Source of the DNA: Rhodanobacteraceae bacterium
GTDB taxonomy: Bacteria; Pseudomonadota; Gammaproteobacteria; Xanthomonadales; Rhodanobacteraceae
Length of the DNA stretch: 64,000 nucleotides
Direction: 5' to 3'
Assembly (NCBI GenBank): GCA_003142815.1
Contig: PLNP01000042.1
Span: forward strand, 1-64,000
A program made the translations under genes and the position numbers. The notes below the pieces were generated by a model. That model ran no database searches and was not told the origin of the DNA. It saw nothing but the letters and a program-made list of their open reading frames with translations. Below, in pieces: positions 41,744 through 50,847 of the stretch (position 1 is the stretch's first letter; each line of letters starts with the position of its first letter).

Positions 41744-44047
41744 TCAATCCACGTCGGTCGGCGCGACCACACCGCGTGGCAGCGTCTGCGCGGCGAGCTT
41801 GGTGTCGGTGCGGATCAGGTCGATTTCGTCGGCGAGGATATGCGCAGCTTCTTCGAGAATGACGTCGCGCCTGGCCTTTTCTTCCTGCTCGCGTTTCAGG
41901 TCGCTGCGGACGCTACGCTCATCTGGTTGCAGGCCATCATCCTGCACCGGCGCCTCCTTGTCGGCCGCAGCCTCGGCCGCGCCGGCGGGCTTCTTCTGCG
42001 CGTCGGTGGCGGCGATCGGCTTGATCGCATTCGCGGAACCGGTCTTGGCGCCCGCGCGGTCCTTCGCATCGTCGCCGATCTTCTGCACGGTCTTGGCTGC
42101 AGGGTCGAGATCCGGCGTCGCGTGGCCGCTTGCAACCTCGCGCGCCTTGCGCTTGACTTCCTGTTCGTCGCGTTGCCTGCGGCGGACCTGCTCGTCCAGC
42201 GAAACCGTCTTTTCCGCGCGCAACGTGCGCATGTCGGCGAGGTCGGCCTCGAAGTTCTGCCATTCGACATTCTTCGCCGTGCGCGCCTGATGGCGTTCGA
42301 GGAGCATCGGCGTGATCGGTTTCAGATCGGCGACCGGTTGGTATTTGGCGGGCGCGATCGAGGTCCACGGCAGCGCGTTGTCATAGCTCGATTCGCCGAA
42401 ATCCTTGGCGTCGACGGTCAGCGGAAAGCTGATGTCCGGGGTCACGCCGCGCAGCTGGGTCGAACCGCCGTTGATGCGGAAGAACTGCGCAATGGTCATC
42501 TTGACCTCGCCAAAGGTGGGCTTTTCGTTGTGGGCAACGTCGTCGAGATCGACAAGGTTCTGCACCGTGCCCTTGCCGAACGTCGGTTCGCCGATGATCA
42601 CGCCACGGCCGTAATCCTGGATCGCCGCCGCGAAGATTTCCGACGCCGACGCGGAGCCGCGGTTGACGACCACGGCCAGCGGGCCGTCCCAGGCCATCCC
42701 GGCTTTTGTGTCTTCCTCTTGCTCGACCTGACCGCCGGCGTTGCGCACCTGCACGACCGGACCCTTGTCGATGAACAGGCCGGTAAGATCGGTGGCTTCG
42801 GCGAGCGAACCGCCGCCATTGTTGCGCAGGTCGACGATGACACCGTCGACCTTGTCTTGCTTGAGTTCGCCGAGCAGTTTCTCGGCGTCACGCGTCGCGC
42901 TCTTGTAATTCTTGTCGCCGCGGCGGCGCGCGTCGAAATCCTGGTAGAAGGTCGGCAGCGAGATCACGCCAATGCGGCGCGTGCGCTTGTCCTCCTTGAC
43001 CTCGATGATCGATTTCTTCGCGGCCTGTTCCTCGATGCTGACTTTCTTGCGCACCAGCGCGAGCATGACATGCTTGCCGTCCGGGCCCGCGTCCGCGGGC
43101 AGCACCTCGAGGCGCACGACGGTGTCCTTGGCGCCGCGGATCTTCTCGACGACGTCGTCGAGACGCCAGCCGACCACGTCGACGATCGTGCCGTTCTCAC
43201 CCTGGCCGACACCGACGATACGATCGCCGACCTTGATCTTCGTGGACAGCGCGGCCGGCCCACCGGGTACGATCTCGCGGATCGCGGTGTAGTCGTCATC
43301 GCGCTGCAGGACCGCGCCGATGCCTTCCAGCGACAGCTTCATCGCGATGTCGAAATTCTCCGATGCGCGCGGGCCGAGATAATTCGTATGCGGCTCGATC
43401 GACGAGGCATACGCGTTCATGAAGGTCTGGAACACGTCCTCGCTGTTGAGCTGGTGGACGCGGTCGAGATAGTTCGCGTAGCGCTTGTCGAGCGTTTCGC
43501 GAATTTCCTTGTCGGGCTTGTTGGCGAGCTTGAGGCGCAGCCAGTCGTTCTTGATGCGCTTGCGCCAGACATCGTTGACCTCGGCCGTATCCTTCGCCCA
43601 CGGCGTCTTTTCGCGGTCGTACTGATAGGTTTCGTTGACGCTGAAATCAAAACCCTTGGCGAGCAGCGAGCGCGCATAGCCGACTCGTTCGCCGACACGC
43701 TGTTCGTAGAGGTTGAAGATCGCAAACGGCGCGACCAGGTTCTGGTCGTAGATCGCGTCATCGAGACTGTCCTTGTAGCCGGCGAAATGATCCACGTCGG
43801 CCTGGGTGAAGAACAGCCGATCACCATCGAGTGCATCGAGATAGCGCTTGAAGATCTGCTCGGACATCGCGTCGTCGAGCAGTGTCGGCTTGTAGTGGAA
43901 ACGGGTCAGGAAGCGCGTCGCCCAGATCCCCGCTTCGCCTTCGGCCGTGGTTGCCTTGAGCAGCGGCGCCGCCGTGTCCTGAGTGGGCTTGGCAAACACC
44001 GGCCCGACCAAGGCCATGAGGGCCAGGATGAGCAAGAACTTCCGCAT
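41744..44047 (-). CDS. prc: Tail-specific (C-terminal processing) periplasmic protease
   Basis: 767 residues from the ATG at 44047, whose product starts with a clear signal peptide (MRKFLLILALMALVGPVFA). The Prc-type N-terminal domain is followed by a PDZ (about 245-335) and an S41 protease domain with VDLRNNGGGSLAEATDLTGLFID, catalytic Ser in NRGSASASEIFAAAIQDYGR (about 465) and Lys in FGKGTVQNLV (about 491). The C-terminal 130 residues are charged and coiled-coil-like. By family it trims penicillin-binding proteins and murein hydrolases in the periplasm, in keeping with the cell-wall cluster downstream. Confidence 0.95.
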   Translation of the reverse strand: MRKFLLILALMALVGPVFAKPTQDTAAPLLKATTAEGEAGIWATRFLTRFHYKPTLLDDAMSEQIFKRYLDALDGDRLFFTQADVDHFAGYKDSLDDAIYDQNLVAPFAIFNLYEQRVGERVGYARSLLAKGFDFSVNETYQYDREKTPWAKDTAEVNDVWRKRIKNDWLRLKLANKPDKEIRETLDKRYANYLDRVHQLNSEDVFQTFMNAYASSIEPHTNYLGPRASENFDIAMKLSLEGIGAVLQRDDDYTAIREIVPGGPAALSTKIKVGDRIVGVGQGENGTIVDVVGWRLDDVVEKIRGAKDTVVRLEVLPADAGPDGKHVMLALVRKKVSIEEQAAKKSIIEVKEDKRTRRIGVISLPTFYQDFDARRRGDKNYKSATRDAEKLLGELKQDKVDGVIVDLRNNGGGSLAEATDLTGLFIDKGPVVQVRNAGGQVEQEEDTKAGMAWDGPLAVVVNRGSASASEIFAAAIQDYGRGVIIGEPTFGKGTVQNLVDLDDVAHNEKPTFGEVKMTIAQFFRINGGSTQLRGVTPDISFPLTVDAKDFGESSYDNALPWTSIAPAKYQPVADLKPITPMLLERHQARTAKNVEWQNFEADLADMRTLRAEKTVSLDEQVRRRQRDEQEVKRKAREVASGHATPDLDPAAKTVQKIGDDAKDRAGAKTGSANAIKPIAATDAQKKPAGAAEAAADKEAPVQDDGLQPDERSVRSDLKREQEEKARRDVILEEAAHILADEIDLIRTDTKLAAQTLPRGVVAPTDVD

Positions 44048-44094
44048 TACCTGTCTCCAGCGATTCCAAAAGGCGGCCATGCCGCGCTCAATGC

Positions 44095-45084
44095 TCATGC
44101 TACTTGTACGAAACCGGCCGCATGCGCCATTTCGTCGGCGTGGTACGACGAACGCACCAGCGGCCCCGAGGCAACATGCTCGAAGCCAATCCGGTAGCCG
44201 GCCTCCTCGAACGCCTTGAATTGATCGGGCGTCCAGTAGCGAAGTACCGGATGATGATGCACGGTCGGCTGCAGATACTGGCCGATGGTCACCATATCGA
44301 CCGCGTGCGCACGCAGATCGTTCAATGTTTCCTCGACCTGTTCGAAGGTTTCGCCGAGGCCCAGCATGATGCCGGACTTGGTCGGCACATCCGGATGCTG
44401 CGCCTTGAAGCGCCGCAGGAGGTCCAGCGACCAATCGTAGTCGGCGCCCGGGCGCACCTCGCGATACAGCGCGCGCGGCGTTTCGAGGTTGTGGTTGAAC
44501 ACGTCGGGCGGGTTGCCGGCGAGCACTTCGAGCGCGCACTCCATGCGGCCCTTGCCGCGGAAATCCGGGGTCAGGATCTCGATCTTGATGTGCGGATTCT
44601 CGAAGCGCACAGCCTTGATGCAATCGGCGAAATGCGACGCGCCACCATCGCGCAAGTCGTCACGGTCGACCGAGGTGATCACCACGTAGCGAAGACCCAT
44701 GTCGCGGATCGTGCCGGCCAGATGCGCCGGTTCCAGCGGATCGGGCGGCTTCGGCCGGCCGTGCGCGACATCGCAGAACGAGCATCGCCGCGTGCAGACC
44801 TCGCCGAGGATCATGAAGGTCGCGGTGCCCTTGCCGAAACACTCATGGATGTTCGGACACGAGGCCTCCTCGCAGACCGTGACCAGGTGGTTCTCGCGCA
44901 GCTTGGCCTTGAGTCTGGCGACCGCGTTGCCGGGCGGAATGCGCACACGGATCCAGGATGGCTTGCGCATGACCGGAGCCTCGGCGAACGCGGCGCGGTT
45001 GCGCGAGATCTTGTCTTCGCCGAGCTGTTTTTCCGCGGCAGCGGTGTCGACGACAGCGAACGGAATGGTCTTGATGTCGATCAT
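44095..45084 (-). CDS. lipA: Lipoyl synthase
   Basis: 329 residues. Auxiliary cluster cysteines lie in [14 protein letters not shown] and the radical-SAM cluster in CTRRCSFC, plus [24 protein letters not shown] and the C-terminal [13 protein letters not shown] (Ser ligand of the auxiliary cluster). It inserts two sulfurs into octanoyl-lipoyl domains. The start overlaps lipB by 4 bases, so they are coupled. Confidence 0.97.
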   Translation of the reverse strand: MIDIKTIPFAVVDTAAAEKQLGEDKISRNRAAFAEAPVMRKPSWIRVRIPPGNAVARLKAKLRENHLVTVCEEASCPNIHECFGKGTATFMILGEVCTRRCSFCDVAHGRPKPPDPLEPAHLAGTIRDMGLRYVVITSVDRDDLRDGGASHFADCIKAVRFENPHIKIEILTPDFRGKGRMECALEVLAGNPPDVFNHNLETPRALYREVRPGADYDWSLDLLRRFKAQHPDVPTKSGIMLGLGETFEQVEETLNDLRAHAVDMVTIGQYLQPTVHHHPVLRYWTPDQFKAFEEAGYRIGFEHVASGPLVRSSYHADEMAHAAGFVQVA

Positions 45085-45800
45085 GCGGATTCGACGACGC
45101 GCGTGGCGTCGCCCGTGGCAGAAAGGGGGAGTTGCGAGTCGGAAATTTCTGGTGACAGCCCGAACTGGCGCGCCAATTCGTTGATCAGGACCGCTTCGAC
45201 CGCAGGCACCGATCCAGGACCGCCCAAGTCTAGCACCTGGGTGACCGCCAAGCCCTGATAGCCGCACGGATTGATCCGATGGAACGGTTCGAGATCCATC
45301 GCGACATTGAAGGCCAGGCCGTGGAACGAACAGCCACGGCGAATGCGCAGGCCGAGCGCGGCGACCTTGGCATCGCCGACGTAGACGCCGGGCGCGCCGT
45401 CGCGGCGCAGCGCGACGATGTTCCAGGTGTCGAGCGTGTCGATGATCGCCTGCTCGATCCGATTGACGAGTTCGCGCGCGCCGATCTTCAGCCGGCGCAG
45501 GTCGATCAGCGGATACGCAACGATCTGGCCGGGACCGTGATAAGTCACCTGGCCGCCGCGATCGACCGGCACGACCGGGATATCGCCCGGCATCAACACG
45601 TGTTCCCACTTGCCGGCCTGGCCCAGTGTGAACACGCGTTCGTGTTCAAGCACCCAGAGCTCGTCGGGCGTTTCCGGCCCGCGCGCGTCGGTGAATGCCT
45701 GCATCGCATGCCAGACCGGTGCGTAGGGCTGCAGGCCTGGCGGGCGGCGGACGGTGAGAAGCCGGGATTCGGGGTTCGGGATTCGGGATTCGGGCGTCAC
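45081..45800 (-). CDS. lipB: Octanoyl-ACP:protein N-octanoyltransferase LipB
   Basis: 239 residues from a GTG at 45800 with GGAG 8 bases upstream. Motifs: [65 protein letters not shown] (catalytic Lys) and INPCGYQGL (catalytic Cys). It transfers octanoate from ACP to lipoyl domains before LipA acts. The first 14 residues ([14 protein letters not shown]) are encoded by the heptad repeat at 45764-45794, so the native start may have been altered. Confidence 0.93.
   Translation of the reverse strand: MTPESRIPNPESRLLTVRRPPGLQPYAPVWHAMQAFTDARGPETPDELWVLEHERVFTLGQAGKWEHVLMPGDIPVVPVDRGGQVTYHGPGQIVAYPLIDLRRLKIGARELVNRIEQAIIDTLDTWNIVALRRDGAPGVYVGDAKVAALGLRIRRGCSFHGLAFNVAMDLEPFHRINPCGYQGLAVTQVLDLGGPGSVPAVEAVLINELARQFGLSPEISDSQLPLSATGDATRVVESA
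45764..45794. repeat. GGGATTC heptad repeats, arm 1
   Basis: Four copies of a GGGATTC-like heptad within the 5' end of lipB. The complementary array lies at 45876-45910, with the lipB start codon between them. Confidence 0.85.
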
Positions 45801-45875
45801 ACTCGCATCTCCTTTTCTCGCGTCATCCACGCGCGAGCCACGGCTGAGGTGCATCGCGAAACATCGCATTTCATC

Positions 45876-45910
45876 GAATCCCGAATCCCGAATCCCGACT
45901 CCCCGATCCC
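45876..45910. repeat. GAATCCC heptad repeats, arm 2
   Basis: Three GAATCCC heptads followed by two degenerate ones, inverse complement of arm 1, placed between the lipB start and the YbeD-like gene end. Confidence 0.85.
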
Positions 45911-45914
45911 AGCT

Positions 45915-46205
45915 CTAAAGCGTCCAGCGAATAGCGGGATCGGCGCGCAACGCCGCGTGCGCCTCGTCGTACTTCCCGCGGGTCGGGCAGGTGAAGCTGA
46001 CCGCGACGGAAACGTAGTGGCCTTCGCGCGATGGTCGCACCCGCGCCGATCCGGCCAACACGCTGAGGCCGACGCTCTCGATCAACTGCGGCACCTTGAT
46101 CTCCAAATTGGCCGAAGCGCTGCCCATCGCGGTGATCTCGAAGACGCCAGGGAACTGGAAACCCTGCTCCGGATGCTGTGCCTGGATATCTTCGAGATCC
46201 TTCAT
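45915..46205 (-). CDS. DUF493/YbeD-family protein
   Basis: 96 residues. YbeD-like fold: GFQFPGVFEITAMGSASANLEIKVPQLIESVGL, RPSREGHYVSVAVSFTC. The gene lies immediately upstream of lipB, as ybeD does in enterobacteria, suggesting a link with lipoate metabolism. Molecular role unknown; the ACT-like fold hints at small-ligand binding. Confidence 0.88.
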   Translation of the reverse strand: MKDLEDIQAQHPEQGFQFPGVFEITAMGSASANLEIKVPQLIESVGLSVLAGSARVRPSREGHYVSVAVSFTCPTRGKYDEAHAALRADPAIRWTL

Positions 46206-46208
46206 GCT

Positions 46209-47585
46209 TCAGTTGCCTTTCGGCGTCGCCGAAACGTTGCTGCCCGGATTACCCTTGAACCACATCCACGCAGCATCGGACAGACGCTTGAAAAAACCAC
46301 CTTCGACGCCGTCGGCGAGCGCGATCAGCGGCCGTTCCAGCAAGGTCTTGTCGTCGAGCTGCACTTTCAAGGTGCCGATCGCCTTACCCTTCGTGATCGG
46401 CGCGACCAGGCGCGCGGGCATGTCGAGGCTCGCCTTGAGATCGGCGTAGCGACCGCGCGGGAACGTGATTAGCACGTCGTCGACGACGCCGAGCGGCACG
46501 TTCGCGACCGCGCCCTTCCATAGTTCCGGCGTCGCCAGCGGCTGGTTCGCCGCGTAGAGCTTGCGCGTCTCGAAGAAGCGGAAGCCGTAGTTGAGCAGTC
46601 CCTGGTTGTCATCGGCGCGCTGTTTTTCGCTCGGCGCGCCCATCACCACCGCGATCAGGCGCTGATCGCCGCGCTTGGCCGAGGTCGCAAGGCAAAACCC
46701 GGCTTCGGAGGTGTGCCCGGTCTTGATCCCGTCAACGCTCGCATCGCGCCACAGCAGCGTATTGCGGTTGTGCTGCTTGATCCCGTTCCACTCGAATTCC
46801 TTGATCGAGTAGATCTTGTATTCCTCGGGGTAGTCGTGAATCACCGCGCGCGACATCAGCGCGACATCGTGCGCGGTTGTGTAGTGGCTCGGATTGGGCA
46901 GGCCACTCGCATCGACGAAGTGGGTGCCGGTCATGCCCATTCGGGCCGCGTACTGGTTCATCAGCAGCGCGAAGGTGTCTTCGGAACCGGCTGTGTGTTC
47001 GGCCAACGCGATCGCCGCGTCGTTGCCGGACTGGATGATCATGCCGTACAGCAAATCCTTCAGCGGCACCTTGCTGTTGAGCTGCAGAAAGCTGGTCGAG
47101 CCGTCCGTGCCGGCGCCGCCGGAACGCCAGGCGTGCTCGCTGATGTAGACCGGGTCGTCCCTGTGGATCTTGCCGTGCGCGAGTTCGGCGGAGACCACGT
47201 ACGAGGTCATGATCTTGGTGATCGAGGCCGGTGCGACGCGCAGGTCAGGATGATCACTGGCGAGGATCTGACCGCTCGCGTAATCCATCAGCACCCAGCC
47301 TTTCGCGTCGATCGCAGGCGGCGGAGGAGTCGGGCCCGCGCCCGCGCCGGGAACCGGCAGCGCATCGGTCTTGTGCACCGGTTCCGGTGTCGGCAGGTTG
47401 GGGTTCGGCGCGGCAGTCGATTCGACCACCGGTGCTGACGTCGCCGCAGCGGGCGCCGGTGGGGTCGCTGGTGCCGACTGCTGCTGCGTCGGCGGGGTCG
47501 GATGTGGATGCGCCTTGGTGCGCGCCTCGATGCTGGCGCTGGCGAACACAAGGACAATGAGAACGACAAAAACGGACAGCTTCAT
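46209..47585 (-). CDS. dacA: D-alanyl-D-alanine carboxypeptidase (DacA/DacC-like PBP)
   Basis: 458 residues. Signal peptide MKLSVFVVLIVLVFASASIEA, then a Pro/Ala/Gln-rich linker (about 22-90) not found in most family members. The S11 domain follows: APASITK (Ser nucleophile, about 122), IQSGND (about 185) and DGIKTGHT (about 288), and a C-terminal PBP5_C domain with an amphipathic anchor (GGFFKRLSDAAWMWFKG). It trims the terminal D-Ala of pentapeptides. It is first of the dacA-ybeD-lipB-lipA row. Confidence 0.95.
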   Translation of the reverse strand: MKLSVFVVLIVLVFASASIEARTKAHPHPTPPTQQQSAPATPPAPAAATSAPVVESTAAPNPNLPTPEPVHKTDALPVPGAGAGPTPPPPAIDAKGWVLMDYASGQILASDHPDLRVAPASITKIMTSYVVSAELAHGKIHRDDPVYISEHAWRSGGAGTDGSTSFLQLNSKVPLKDLLYGMIIQSGNDAAIALAEHTAGSEDTFALLMNQYAARMGMTGTHFVDASGLPNPSHYTTAHDVALMSRAVIHDYPEEYKIYSIKEFEWNGIKQHNRNTLLWRDASVDGIKTGHTSEAGFCLATSAKRGDQRLIAVVMGAPSEKQRADDNQGLLNYGFRFFETRKLYAANQPLATPELWKGAVANVPLGVVDDVLITFPRGRYADLKASLDMPARLVAPITKGKAIGTLKVQLDDKTLLERPLIALADGVEGGFFKRLSDAAWMWFKGNPGSNVSATPKGN

Positions 47586-47721
47586 TTCGGGAATGGGATC
47601 CTGCAATCGATCAAGGGAGAAATTGTCGCAGAGCGAGCCAGCCAAAACATCACGGTTCAGGCATTCGTGTGGCCGTGGTATGCCTTGCATTCATCGTGCA
47701 GGCCCGCATCGCGGATCGAAA

Positions 47722-48705
47722 TCAACGCTCGATCGCGACGCGGGGCGCGCCGAGGCCGAGGTGCTCGATGCGCGCAGTCAACGCATCGGCCGCACCGACA
47801 TCGGCGAGCGGACCGACGCGCACGCGATGCACGGTGTGGCCGCCGATAGCGACTGATTCGATATCCACGTGAGCGAGTCCCGCGCGCTTTGCATTCGCCA
47901 TCGCGCGCTCGGCGTTGTCGCGCTCGCCGAATGCGCCGAGCTGCAGATAGATGCGTGGTGCACCCGCTTTGCCGGGCGCCGCGGCGACCAGCGCTGCCGC
48001 GGCGATGCGTGCCGACGCCGCCGGGCGCGGCGGCCGCGCGACAGGCGCCGCGGCTGTGCGACTATCCGGCGGCCGCGCATCCGGATGCGCCGGATCGATC
48101 GCGCGCACCTCGACCAGGCCGGTGCCGCTCGGCCAGACGCCGATCTTGACCGCGGCCGCATACGACAGATCCACGATGCGGTTGTCGTGGAACGGGCCGC
48201 GATCGTTGATACGCACGATCACGCTCTTGCCGTTGTCGAGATTGGTCACCCGCGCGTAGCTCGGCAGCGGCAGCGTCTTGTGCGCGGCGGTGAACGCGTA
48301 CATGTCGTAGGGCTCGAACGACGAGGTCATGTAGCCGTGGAACTTGTTGCCGTACCACGAGGCGATGCCGCGCTCGACGTAGCCGGCGGCGCTCGGCAGC
48401 AGGTCGTAGGTGCGGCCGAGCACGCTGTAGGTTTCCTTGTTTCCGTAGCGCGAGCGCGGCTCGACCTTGGGCACCGGCTCGGGAATCTTGCTGACATCGA
48501 TCGGCGGCGCCGCAGGACCGTTGTCGTCATTCTGCCGGTAGCGTTCGGATTGCGGCCGGGCGGTATCGGGCGGCAGGCGAGACGTGTTGTGGCGGTTTGC
48601 GGGCGCCGTCGACGGCGCAGATGCGGTGCGGCGCGGTTTGTGGCTTGCACAGGCTGCGAGCAGTACGCAAAGACCCAGACACGCCAGCGCGCGCAGCCGC
48701 TTCAC
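47722..48705 (-). CDS. rlpA: Septal-ring lytic transglycosylase RlpA
   Basis: 327 residues from a GTG at 48705 that overlaps the mltB stop (GTGA). Lipoprotein signal with lipobox LLAAC (Cys about 19). Double-psi beta-barrel domain: ERGIASWYGNKFHGYMTSSFEPYDMYAFTAAHKTLPLPSYARVTNLDNGKSVIVRINDRGPF, with the catalytic Asp in NDRGPF. A C-terminal SPOR domain (about 250-327) binds denuded septal glycans. It cleaves such glycan strands during division. Confidence 0.95.
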   Translation of the reverse strand: MKRLRALACLGLCVLLAACASHKPRRTASAPSTAPANRHNTSRLPPDTARPQSERYRQNDDNGPAAPPIDVSKIPEPVPKVEPRSRYGNKETYSVLGRTYDLLPSAAGYVERGIASWYGNKFHGYMTSSFEPYDMYAFTAAHKTLPLPSYARVTNLDNGKSVIVRINDRGPFHDNRIVDLSYAAAVKIGVWPSGTGLVEVRAIDPAHPDARPPDSRTAAAPVARPPRPAASARIAAAALVAAAPGKAGAPRIYLQLGAFGERDNAERAMANAKRAGLAHVDIESVAIGGHTVHRVRVGPLADVGAADALTARIEHLGLGAPRVAIER

Positions 48706-49694
48706 AGTGTTTTCGACGACGCGCCCGCGGCGATCGCCGCGGCGAGCTGGCAGACCACCATCGAATACAGCGGGCTCTTGTTGTAGCGGGTGATGACGTA
48801 GAAGTTCTTGAACGTGAGCCAGTACTCGGGGCCGCGCTCGCCGTCGAGGATGAGCAAGGTCGAGGCGAGATCGGCATCGACGTGCTCGGTTGGCGCGTAA
48901 CCCCAGGCTTCCATCTGCTGCACCGGATAGAGCGGCTCCAGCCCCACCGGACGCAACTCGTGCACCTGTTGCGCCGGCTGCGCGCGTACGGCGACCGGCT
49001 GACCTTGCTGCCAGCCGTGTTCGCGGAAATAGTTGGCGATGCTCGCGGTGATGTCGGGCAGCGAGTTCCACAGATCGATGCGGCCGTCGCCGTCCTCGTC
49101 ACGTCCCCATTGGGCGACACTGGTCGGCATGAACTGGCCCCAACCCATCGCGCCGGCATACGACCCGCGCAACTGCTGGACCGGATACGCGAGATGGCGA
49201 TCACCGAGCAGGAACAGCTGTTTCAGCTCACCGCGGAAAAACGCGGCGCGCGGCGGGTAATAGAACGCGAGCGTCGCCAGCGCGTCGAGCACGCGGTACT
49301 TGCCTGTGTTGTGGCCATAACCAGTCTCGACGCCGATGATCGCAATAATGATGTGCGGAGGAACGCCGTACTCCTGGCCGATGCGATCGAGCAGCTCGCG
49401 GTGCGCGCGATAGAACGCGACACCATCATCGATGCGCTGGTCGGTCAGGAAGATCGGGCGGTAATCCTTCCACGCCTTGGTCGCTTCGGCGGGACGCGCG
49501 ATCGCGTCGAGGATGCTTTGCTGTTTGCGCGCGCCGTCGAGCAGCGCGGTCAATTCCGCCGGATTCCTGCCGGTGTCCGCGGCGATCTCGCGCACGAACG
49601 CGGCCTCTCCGGGATGGGTTTCCGCACGCGCAGGCAGAACGGCGAGCAGCGACAGACACAACAGCAGGGGCGGGATGCGGATCGAACGAACCAT
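48702..49694 (-). CDS. mltB: Membrane-bound lytic murein transglycosylase B
   Basis: 330 residues from the ATG at 49694 (MVRSIRIPPLLLCLSLLAVLPARAE is a standard signal peptide, without lipobox). SLT family 3 features: catalytic Glu in GVETGYGHNTGKYRVLDALATLAF, LRGSYAGAMGWGQFMPTS, EDGDGRIDLWNSLPDITASIANYF. It cleaves murein to 1,6-anhydro-muropeptides. It is coupled to rlpA and near rodA-mrdA, as in many gammaproteobacteria. Confidence 0.95.
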   Translation of the reverse strand: MVRSIRIPPLLLCLSLLAVLPARAETHPGEAAFVREIAADTGRNPAELTALLDGARKQQSILDAIARPAEATKAWKDYRPIFLTDQRIDDGVAFYRAHRELLDRIGQEYGVPPHIIIAIIGVETGYGHNTGKYRVLDALATLAFYYPPRAAFFRGELKQLFLLGDRHLAYPVQQLRGSYAGAMGWGQFMPTSVAQWGRDEDGDGRIDLWNSLPDITASIANYFREHGWQQGQPVAVRAQPAQQVHELRPVGLEPLYPVQQMEAWGYAPTEHVDADLASTLLILDGERGPEYWLTFKNFYVITRYNKSPLYSMVVCQLAAAIAAGASSKTL

Positions 49695-49799
49695 CGAGGG
49701 CGTCGTGGCGGCAGAGGGCGTGGAACAATCGGACGGCGAACAGCCTAGCATGCAGCAACGCTCATGGAACCCTCATAGCTCAAGCGCCAAAATCAAAAA

Positions 49800-49883
49800 G
49801 TAGGGTGGGACGCAGCCGCGCAGCGGCGAGTCCCGCCGAGCGTTCGGTGGGACTCGCGTCTTCGGCGCTGCGGCCCATCCTTA
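49800..49883. repeat. Large palindromic element upstream of mltB
   Basis: GTAGGGTGGGACGCAGC and GCTGCGGCCCATCCTTAC form imperfect complementary ends, with an inner pair GCGAGTCCC / GGGACTCGC. The whole 84-base block can fold on itself. The remaining gap to 50012 shows no gene. Confidence 0.65.
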
Positions 49884-50012
49884 CGCGCCCAACCACGACC
49901 GCAAAACGCTGTCCACCAAGATCAACGGCAAACGCGCGCCCTGAATTCGATTCCTCGTCCGTCCAGGCTCCTCAGTTTTGGAATGTGCTCTCATCGCCAG
50001 AGCGCGCCACGA

Positions 50013-50831
50013 TCAAGATTGCGGGTGGAACGGGCGGGCGTGCAAGTCGAGCAAACGCTCCGCGTCGCTGTTGTCGGCGATCAGGTCCGTGCCGAGTCGC
50101 GCCACCATCGCCGCACGCCGCGGCAGCAGCCACGCGAGCATGCCAAACAGAGCTGGCGGAATCGGCACCGGCAGCGTCCACACCGGCAAGCTGGCACGGA
50201 CCCGCGCGAACATTTCGCTCGCGCGCAGACGTTCGCCACCGCCAACCGCGATCACGCAGCCGGCACTCTGCGGCCGATCCAGCGCAGCCAACACCGCCAG
50301 TGCGAGATCGTCGGCATGCACGGGCTGGCGCATGCCGTGGCCTTGCGGCAGTGGGAACACGCGCCAGCGCATCGCCTGGCGCGCGATCGGAGTGAGACTC
50401 TTGTCCATGCCCGCGCCATAGATCAGCGTGCTGCGCAGCAGTGTCCAACACAGGCCACGGCGCTCGCAACAAGCAATCAGACGCTGCTCGGCCTGGGCCA
50501 GGCACGCGATCATCGCGCGCTCGGCCGGATCGGGCGAATCCTGCTTGGTCAGCACGCTCATCGACGACGTCGCGATCACCCGCGGCTGCGTGCGCAGCGG
50601 CGCCTGCTCCAACCAATCGACGAACGCGGCCAGCGGGCCCAGGCTGATCAGCGCGGACGGCTCACGCGGCAATGGCGGCGCGTCCGGCAATGCGCCGCGC
50701 AGCCAGTGAACGCCGGGGCGATCCGTCTGCACCGACCGGCTCAGCGCACACACCAGCTGGCCACGCGTCAGCAGGCGCGGCAGCAGAAAGTGTCCGATCT
50801 GGCCGGACGCGCCAACAACGATACAAGTCAC
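50013..50831 (-). CDS. NAD(P)-dependent epimerase/dehydratase-like (extended SDR) protein
   Basis: 272 residues. Atypical SDR: N-terminal nucleotide loop MTCIVVGASGQIGHFLLPRLL, central VIATSSMSVLTK, and TLLRSTLIYGAGMDKSLTPIAR in place of the catalytic YxxxK motif, then HADDLALAVLAAL. It may bind NAD(P) without being a classical epimerase. It lies 17 bases beyond the rodA stop codon on the same strand, at the end of the shape operon. Confidence 0.8.
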   Translation of the reverse strand: MTCIVVGASGQIGHFLLPRLLTRGQLVCALSRSVQTDRPGVHWLRGALPDAPPLPREPSALISLGPLAAFVDWLEQAPLRTQPRVIATSSMSVLTKQDSPDPAERAMIACLAQAEQRLIACCERRGLCWTLLRSTLIYGAGMDKSLTPIARQAMRWRVFPLPQGHGMRQPVHADDLALAVLAALDRPQSAGCVIAVGGGERLRASEMFARVRASLPVWTLPVPIPPALFGMLAWLLPRRAAMVARLGTDLIADNSDAERLLDLHARPFHPQS

Positions 50832-50847
50832 CCGGTCGCTCCGTACT

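Noticed and set aside
41729-44197. 822-codon open frame opposite the tail-specific protease gene
   Set aside because: It is the antisense shadow of a full-length, motif-complete protease; GC-rich codon use keeps the opposite frame open. No family motifs.
45764-45910. CRISPR array
   Set aside because: The heptads are contiguous 7-base units without spacers. No other regularly spaced repeat set was seen in the window.
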